DNA from: Jaltomata sinuosa
Lineage: Eukaryota > Streptophyta > Magnoliopsida > Solanales > Solanaceae
NCBI GenBank assembly: GCA_003996215.1
Contig: QJPP01004047.1
Span: forward strand, 123,626 to 187,625
Direction of reading: 5' to 3'
Length of the DNA stretch: 64,000 nucleotides
In this document: one piece after another, positions 56,477 through 64,000 of the stretch
Position numbering within the stretch: the first letter of the stretch is position 1
Layout: each line of letters begins with the position of its first letter
The notes under the pieces: model-generated
The model's database searches: none
Seen by the model: the letters and a program-made list of their open reading frames with translations, nothing else
Told to the model about the DNA's origin: nothing
Position numbers and translations under genes: made by a program

Positions 56477-57792
56477 TGATGTGCCGCTAATTTACGTCAC
56501 TTTCGACTCCTTTAAACTAAGAACAATCGTACGTTTTCAAGCAACCGTTGTCGTTTTTGATGTTTTTATGTTGTATTTTCAGGAAATGGAGACAAACGTG
56601 GAAACGGAAGGAAATACGCGAAAAAGAGCGTTCTGGATAAGAGTGACGGCCTGAGTGACGGCCCGTCACACATGTGAAGGTCCGTCACAGTGACCATCAC
56701 ACCAAGGCAGCTGAGGCAGCATCACTGGTTAGCAGTGACGGTCCAGGCGACGGTCCGTCACTGGCTTGACGGTCCGTCAGCCTGGCCGTCAAGTTAAGGC
56801 AGACGCGCGACGCAGAATCCGAGCGTTTTTGGGATTGGTTTTCTAGACTCCTATAAATACCCTATGTTAGGTTTATTTTAGACATCACCCTTTCAATTAG
56901 TTTTTACACGTTTTTTACAATAGTTTTAGGAGTTTGAGCGAGACTTGGAGCGCAAGCAACACGGTTTCTTGATCTTGCAAGCGTGTTCTTGATTCGTTCT
57001 TGAGTTCTTGATTTCTTGTTCTTGGATTAATTGAGGATTATTTTCATCATATTGTAAGAATCTTCTTTCCTTTATTATGAATTTCTTCTCTTCTTCTTCG
57101 AGCATGAATAACTAAAACTCCCGCAACTAGGGTTGTGGGAGCCATGGCTAAAGTAGCGATATAGATTCCGGGTAGCGACGGGTTCAATTTACATGTAGTC
57201 ACGTTGTTAATCATACTTTATGTCACGTTTTCTAGTGGTTGCAAACATTAGAACATGCCTAGGTTTAATTTGCTTGAGTAAAGAGATTAAAACCGGGAAA
57301 CTGATTAACGACAAGGATTCGAGACTACCAACTCTCGTCTAATGATTAATGCCGTAACTGGATTAATCTACTTGATGTTAGGAGAAAGCTAAAAAGCACA
57401 TCTTTTCGAGGTCGAGAGAATAGAAAAGGAAATTTGTTTATTTGGTCGAGAGACGTTTAGACGATACAATTGACGCAATCACATCGTGACACGCATATAG
57501 AAAGAACCCGGTTAAGCCTAGAATCGACATTGTTACAACGCCATGGTGAACACGTCCCTAGTTCATTCTCTCCTACTGATTACTTCTCTACAATATTGTT
57601 GCTTTTGTTCACGTTGATTACAAACCCCCCCCCCTTTATTTACCGAAAACTATTGACCATTAGTCACATATTTCACTAAAGACTTAATCTTCACCATATT
57701 CTCTGTGGGATTCGACCCCAACCTTGTTGGGTTCTTTACTTGACTACGACCGCTTACGCTTCGTTATTTGGAGTCGTAATTTGGGCGTATCA
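56477..57792 (+). repeat. E5 3' LTR
   Basis: 1316 bp, near-identical to the 5' LTR, TATAAATA at 56852-56859. A few short indels distinguish it. Confidence 0.92.
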
Positions 57793-57797
57793 GTATC

Positions 57798-57827
57798 CAT
57801 GATTGAAGAGATAAATTTGCTTGTGAG
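57798..57827 (+). pseudogene. Exon-like segment preceding the array
   Basis: Reads SMIEEINLLV and ends GTGAG|GTAAGT, a good 5' splice site. It is the part right of E5; the left part ends at the target duplication. A related segment on the minus strand near 26030 has the same start with an in-frame TGA. I do not recognise the parent gene. Confidence 0.4.
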
Positions 57828-59760
57828 GTAAGTTTTCTAAAATTTTAGTATGTTCTTTTTGGTATGTTCTTAAAATTTACAATAATAAATAATCATGTAT
57901 TCTTGATAGATACATGTTAATTGAGAAGTTTTCTTTGTGATTTTTGTTTATAATGTTTCATATACAATTAATTGTTAGAAATTGGCTTATTTATAATTTT
58001 GTGTAGATTATTTGAATCGTTGTATTCCGTCACAATAAATTGGAGGTCAGTTTCTAAAATTTTAGTATGTTCTTGAAGTTTACAATAATAACTAATCGTG
58101 TATTCTTGACAGACAATTGCTAATTGAGAAGTTTTCTTTGTGATTTTTATTTATAATGTCTCAATATAAGTAATAGTTAAAAATTGACTTATTTATAATT
58201 TTGTATAGATTATTTGAATCGTTGTATTCCGTCACAAGAAATTGGAGGTAGGTTTCTAAAATTTTAGTATGTTCTTGAAGTTTACAATAATAACTAATCG
58301 TGTATCTTGATAGACAATTGTTAATTGAGAAGTTTTCTTTGTGATTTTTATTTATAATGTCTCATATACAATTAATAGTTAAAAAATGACTTATTTATAA
58401 TTTTGTGTAGATTATTTGAATCGTTGTATTCCGTCACAATAAATTGGAGGTAAGTTTCTAAAATTTTAGTATGTTCTTGAAGTTTACAATAATAACTAAT
58501 CGTGTATTGTTGACAGACAATTGCTAATTTAGAAGTTTTCTTTGTGATTTTTATTTATAATGTCTCAATATAATTAATAGTTAAAAATTGACTTATTTAT
58601 AATTTTGTATAGATTATTTGAATCGTTGTATTCCGTCACAAGAAATTGGAGGTAAGTTTCTAAAATTTTAGTATGTTCTTGAAGTTTACAATAATAACTA
58701 ATCGTGTATCTTGATAGACAATTGCTAATTGAGAAGTTTTCTTTGTGATTTTTATTTATAATGTCTCATATACAATTAATAGTTAAAAAATGACTTATTT
58801 ATAGTTTTGTGTAGATTATTTGAATCGTTGTATTCCGTCACAATAAATTGCAGGTAAGTTTCTAAAATTTTAGTATGTTCTTGAAGTTTACAATAATAAC
58901 TAATCGTGTATTCTTGACAGACAATTGCTAATTGAGAAGTTTTCTTTGTGATTTTTATTTATAATGTCTCAATATAATTAATAGTTAAAAATTGACTTAT
59001 TTATAATTTGGTATAGATTATTTGAATCGTTGTATTCCGTCACAAGAAATTGGAGGTAAGTTTCTAAAATTTTAGTATGTTCTTGAAGTTTACAATAATA
59101 ACTAATCGTGTATCTTGATAGACAATTGCTAATTGAGAAGTTTTCTTTGTGATTTTTATTTATAATGTCTCATATACAATTAATAGTTAAAAAATGACTT
59201 ATTTATAATTTTGTGTAGATTATTTGAATCGTGGTATTCCTTCACAAGAAATTGGGAGTAAGTTTCTAAAATTTTAGTATGTTGTTGAGTTTACGATAAT
59301 AACTAATCGTGTATTCTTGATAGACAATTATTAATTGAGAAGTTTTTTTTGTGATTTTTGTTTATAATGTCTCATATACAATTAATAATTAAAAATTAAC
59401 TTATTTACAATTTTGTACAAATTATTTGGATCGTCATATTCTTCTAAAATTTTAGTATGTTCTTGAAATTTACAATAATAAATAATCGTGTATTCTTGAT
59501 AGACAATTGCTAATTGAGAAATTTTCTTTGTGATTTTTGCTTATAGTGTCTCATATACAATTAATAGTTAAAAATTGACTTGTTTACAATTTTGTACAGA
59601 TTATTTGGATCATTGTATTCCGTCACAAGAGATTGGAGGTAAGTTTTCTACAATTTTAGTATGTTCTTGAAGCTTACAACAATAAATAATCATGAATTCT
59701 TAATAGACAATTGTTAATTGAGAAGTTTTCTTTGTGATTTTTCTATAATAGACAAAATTT
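57798..59760 (+). repeat. 202-bp tandem array with exon-like 39-nt cores
   Basis: Nine units. The first seven cores start at 58007, 58209, 58411, 58613, 58815, 59017 and 59219, exactly 202 bases apart; a decayed one lies near 59421 and the last at 59600. Each good unit has a T-rich stretch ending in TAG (or CAG), a 39-nt core and GTAAGT (GTCAGT and GTAGGT in the first two). The core would read RLFESLYSVTRNW or RLFESLYSVTINW in the phase set by a preceding exon-like segment (57798-57827). Units alternate between two types, giving a 404-bp higher-order period. Whether it is transcribed or spliced is unknown. Confidence 0.75.
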
Positions 59761-60066
59761 TCTGCATTAAATATTTTTTATTTGAATTAGGTAAGAAATT
59801 CTAATTTCTAACTTTATAATTAATTAAAAAGTTACCTTATTTGTGTTTTAAGTTTTTTTGTTCAAATTTGATTAGAAAATACCTTATTTTGAATGGTAAA
59901 ATCTTATTTTAGAACTTAATAACCCAATTGAGAAGAGTACTCACATTTTTTTTAAAAAAATTTGTACTTAATAATATAACGAACACGTAATAATTTATTT
60001 TTTTGGGTAAAATACATAAAACACACATCTTTGGGAGCTAATTACTATTTTTTCCACCTCACTTCG

Positions 60067-60187
60067 CTCGGATACATCGCCCCAAGGCGTAATACATCGC
60101 CTCACCTCTGGATAATTACCTTTGATACATCGGGTGGGATGTATCCGAGGTGAGGCGATGTATCACGCCTTGGGCGATGTATCCGAG
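60067..60187. repeat. Foldback hairpin in Helitron B
   Basis: Arms 60067-60108 and 60147-60187 are complementary over about 41 bases with one indel and one mismatch, separated by 38 bases. Each arm holds two ATACATCGCC-type motifs around CCAAGGCGT. The RNA would form a long, nearly perfect stem. GC-richer than its surroundings. Confidence 0.85.
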
Positions 60188-60345
60188 TGTTTACATGTGG
60201 TATATTAAGTAATTAAAATAAAGTAGTGGGAGAGTTAGTAAATATGGTAAGGAGGTATATTTCTTTAGGTAGTTTAACCTTATTTTTTCATACCATTTTT
60301 TTAATTAACGTGATACACACGTGCAAAGCACGTACACTAAACTAG

Positions 60346-61352
60346 TTATATTAAAAGTGTGAAAGACCTTATAATGTGATTTGAACTTTTTGCCCTTCAT
60401 TAAAAGACTTCACAATAGACAAAATTATCTTTTTTATTTTTTTTCTCCAATTATTATATCATCATATTTATAATATTGAATATTGACTATAATAAATATA
60501 TGAAAAATGAATGAAAAGAATTAAATTTTATATGAAAAAAAAAAGGAAAAAGAAGAACATAAATTGTCGTATGAATGTTTAGTGGAAAAAAATTATGGAA
60601 TATTTTTTTTGTGAGTTTTTGTAGAAGGAAATAATTTATGGAGAAAAATATGACAGTTTGTTTATTGGGGAAAAAATTATTGACTTTTTTTTTTTTGTAA
60701 GTTTAATAGAAGAGAAAAATTATGGAAAAATAAGTATAAGTTTTGTAGGTATGTTTAGAGGAAAAAGTTGCTTGAGTTTAATTGGAAAAAGAACTCATAA
60801 TATTTAGGAATCCATAATATTAAACACTTTTATATCAATTAGAATTTTACCTTATATAAAAAGAATTTCTATAATTCTATTTAAGTTACATAAACTTTTT
60901 CTACCTCTAGGTATTTTTCTTATTTTGGTTTTGATTTAAGTCGTCTTTTTGCATTCATTATCATCATTCTTTTTGCCTTTTTTTTCTTTTTAGTTGATAG
61001 CTTTAAACATTATATATGAATTATACATGATCAACAATTGACAATGAATTCTTCCCTTTTAATAATTTCTCGTATTTTCTCTTTCAGTTGAAAATTTCTG
61101 ATCGAAAAATTGAACGAAACAAGCATGTCGCTGCCGAAAAAAGTTTCCAGAAATTTTAAAGGTTTATCTCTTTTTTTCTTCTTTTTCTTTGCTTAAATAA
61201 AAAATTTCTGGATCTTTTAGACTCCAAGATTTTATGTATATTATGATTTGTAGTTTCGAAGTCATCCGTTGAATGATTATTACATAATGAGAACCTTGGA
61301 GTAAAAAAGATACCTACAAATACACATGTGCAAAGCTCGTACACTAAATTAG
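60346..61352 (+). mobile_element. Helitron G
   Basis: Abuts the CTAG of Helitron B; starts TTATATTAAAAGTGTGAAAG and ends GTGCAAAGCTCGTACACTAAATTAG, with one hairpin mismatch and TTAG instead of CTAG. About 1 kb, AT-rich, no credible ORF. Confidence 0.7.
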
Positions 61353-61784
61353 TACTATATTAAAAGTGTTAAAGACCTTATAATGTGATTTGAACTTTTT
61401 GTTCTTCATTAAAAGACTCTGCAATAGATAAAATCATCTTTCCACTTTTTCTCTCCAATTATTATTCAATTATATTTATAGTATTTTAAATTAAAGAGTT
61501 CTAAAATATATAGTAAGTTTTATAAATTAAAAAATTCTAAATTATATGGTAAGAATTATTAGGAGAACTAATAATTAAGAGTCCCACAATATATGATAAG
61601 AAAAGGAGGAAAATATCATTAAGAGGACATAAATAATGATTGACAAATTCGTATCAGAATTCACAAGGAAGTTGAAGACATTTTTCTTCTTTCTGAATTA
61701 CAATAAAAATTAAAAATATAGTAACATAGTATATGAAAAAGAAAATTTAAAAATAAAGGCACGAGATAATGATATAAAAAAGAG
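61353..61784 (+). mobile_element. Helitron H, 5' part
   Basis: Begins TACTATATTAAAAGTGTTAA right after G and shares the 5' region (ACCTTATAATGTGATTTGAA). Its 3' end is not found; repeat B begins at about 61785. Confidence 0.55.
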
Positions 61785-61965
61785 AAAATGCATAAGTACT
61801 CCTTTGAATTATGATCGAAATCCCAGCGACATACTCTATCTTTACGGGGGGTTCTATTATCCCTTTAAACTATTTTTTTCTGTATTTATTTGCACCTTAT
61901 GTGCTGATATGGCGCCACAACCCAATTCTATTAGATGTGGTGATATACACGCACCGTCACGTGTA
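61785..61965. repeat. Dispersed repeat B, copy 2
   Basis: Matches 26866-27000 (AAGTACTCCTTTGAATTATG, then TCTATTATCCCTTTAAACTA). Here it lies before repeat A, whereas at 26 kb it lies after it. Bases 61966-62239 are AT-rich without a gene. Confidence 0.5.
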
Positions 61966-62239
61966 TAATTTTTTTTTTTTACTTTTTAGTTTTTCTTCTT
62001 ATTTTCTTTGCCTTATATTTAAAATAAGTTAATAAACATAATTTATTTTATTGTAATATATTTTATATTTAAAATATTAATGGCAAATCTAACATAAAAT
62101 GCATATTTATTTTTAGAGATAATTTCAGAGACCTCCCTTCACGTTTAGCTTTATAACACTCCCTTCTCTTGTGATTTATAATATTACACACACCTTCTTT
62201 ATTTTAATTTCCTTCTTATTTAGAATGTAAAATATTTAA

Positions 62240-62840
<601 letters not shown>

Positions 62841-62859
62841 AAAAAAATTCAAATAAATT

Positions 62860-64000
62860 TAGCTGACACAAAACTTGAATTAACTAAACCATCAACCAGC
62901 CTATTATAAGACAATTGTAAGCGGAAACAGAATATAAAGATAAGACAATGCGAAAGCAATTTACTCGAATATATACATAATGAAACTACACCAACCCCAA
63001 GACTTGGTATCGACAGTATAGAAGCTTCTAATAGAATACAAGTGCTAGAAGTAACAAAATGATAAGTACAGTTGTCTCCGAATATACAAAGAGTAACAGT
63101 ACAAAAGATGAGACATGGTCAAGCTCCGATCGTCAACTGCTCACCCTAGTCTCGAATATCCACAAAATCTGCACGAGTCTCCAACGCAATCAATGGAGAG
63201 AACTCAACTAATATCCACTCAGAAAGTGCATAAGTGTAGTATGAGCACCAAAACAATGGGTACTCAGTAGGCATCATCGGCCGACTGAGCGCATATAAGA
63301 TATAAAAGCAGTAAGTAACATATAGCAAGAAATCAGTCACTGAAGTAATAAAGGAAGCACAAGGAGCTAGCACAGAGAATAGACAACCAAAAGCTACAAG
63401 TAAAACATGCTAGCAAAGAGATACAATTACACAGAATCACAGGTGAAGGAAAGGAGAACGCACCTGGAGTCCTTGCATAACAATGGAAGTAAGTAGAGAG
63501 AGAGTTGAGAAAATGGCAGTATACCGGTAACCTCAAGTAAAAGGAAAAGACGGAAAATAGTCTAACATACTCAAAATGGAATCAATAAGTATAAGAAAAT
63601 CATAACACCAATCCAGTCACATGATATCATAACCAGGGAATCACCACACAAGTACAACCCTAGGATGAAATAACTAGACCACAATAACCAAGAGATACCA
63701 CTCAACTTCCCACAAGAATAGAACCAGAATCTCACACTCTACTCAGAAGGCCACACAAAAGTGCCTCAATAAGATAAGACTCCCTAGCCCTCTCAATAAT
63801 CATACATCGCACAACCAAAGCCTCAAAAGGTTAACCATCACTAATCCTTCGCTAACCGAGTGCCAAGACAAGCTCTAAATAAAGACAAGAGTAAATATAG
63901 TCTACCTACAGTCCCTCAGCTACCATACAACCGAGGAACACAAATAAGTGAAAATAAACCCTCCGGCATCCCATACTACCGGAGCGTACAATCAATAAAC
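62860..64000 (-). repeat. Tekay-like LTR fragment (minus strand), cut by window edge
   Basis: The reverse complement of about 63256-63292 reads GCGCTCAGTCGGCC...GATGCCTACTGAGTAC, matching the T2 LTR near 38938-38970 and 47056-47090. Flanking sequence is diverged from T2. No internal coding region is visible before the window ends, and the short open frames here look random. Confidence 0.6.

Larger units (their letters stand above)
53442..57792 (+). mobile_element. E5: coding-free Athila-type derivative (LARD-like)
   Basis: LTRs 53442-54764 and 56477-57792, both TGAT...ATCA, with perfect target duplication GTATC (53437-53441 and 57793-57797). PBS and PPT are kept, but the 1.7-kb internal region has no gag or pol. 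It fuses leader sequence to the last few codons and downstream sequence of pol, then to the E2/E4-type 3' noncoding region. It must rely on proteins from relatives. The LTRs are nearly identical, suggesting a recent insertion. Confidence 0.93.
53017..60345 (+). mobile_element. Helitron B with captured repeat array, split by E5
   Basis: The 5' end (ATTATATTAAAAGTGTGAAG) directly follows the CTAG|T of Helitron A. The 3' end is the hairpin ACGTGC-AAA-GCACGT (60319-60333), then ACACTAAACTAG at 60345 followed by T. Without E5 it is about 3 kb. It holds the 202-bp micro-exon-like array (57798-59760) and a foldback hairpin (60067-60187). No Rep/helicase domain is seen. The lack of a clean TC start at the junction is noted. 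Confidence 0.8.

Noticed and set aside
57798..59760. CRISPR-like array
   Set aside because: The whole 202-bp unit repeats, with no unique spacers between short constant repeats. This is plant nuclear DNA with eukaryotic transposons.

Overview
This window looks like repeat-dense nuclear DNA from a flowering plant, most plausibly a Solanum-type (Solanaceae) genome. The reasons are nested Ty3/gypsy elements of the Athila and Tekay/Del chromovirus lineages, Helitrons ending in a hairpin plus CTAG, and AT-rich DNA between them. The species assignment is inference. I see no intact host gene, no tRNA or rRNA gene and no CRISPR array. Almost all coding capacity is retrotransposon gag/pol, mostly broken.

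Layout. (1) 1-16852, minus strand: E1, an Athila-type element with gag, protease, RT, RNase H, integrase and a post-pol ORF. It runs off the left edge. Its 5' LTR is split by E2 (8768-15564, plus strand, TSD ATAAC), a gag-protease-only relative. (2) 16853-25650: older debris. It holds the 3' part of element E3 with its LTR, an inverted gag-protease fragment with an LTR piece, a Tekay integrase/chromodomain fragment, and a third E3-type LTR. (3) 25651-28271: AT-rich DNA with dispersed repeats. (4) About 28272-47560, plus strand: T2, a Tekay-type chromovirus with roughly 3-kb LTRs, an initiator-Met PBS and a pol riddled with stops. Its 5' LTR is split by E4 (29259-37509, TSD GTCCC), a second gag-protease-only Athila relative with an extra inverted LTR. 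(5) 47561 to about 61780: a head-to-tail series of Helitrons. One carries a 993-bp Mutator-like element with a 9-bp TSD. Another (53017-60345) carries a 202-bp tandem array and E5 (53442-57792, TSD GTATC), a coding-free Athila derivative. (6) 61785-64000: dispersed repeats, a long AAT-type microsatellite and a minus-strand Tekay-like LTR fragment.

How the parts relate. E1, E2, E4 and E5 share a tRNA-Asp-type PBS, a purine-rich tract (TAAGTTGAGGGTGT where the 3' side is visible), TGAT...ATCA LTR ends, a pyrimidine-rich AG just before the gag start region, and LTR promoters carrying arrays of TGACGG-W-CCGTCA palindromes upstream of TATAAATA. They form a series from full coding capacity (E1), through gag-protease with a new basic tail (E2, E4), to no coding (E5). 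This fits one autonomous family feeding non-autonomous derivatives in trans.

The observations I think most deserve attention are: E4's 1.3-kb inverted LTR pair with convergent promoters (a possible hairpin-RNA silencing locus); the 202-bp array that reads as repeated, phase-matched 39-nt micro-exons; the palindrome arrays copied into a possible internal promoter of E1; and the chain of abutting Helitrons.
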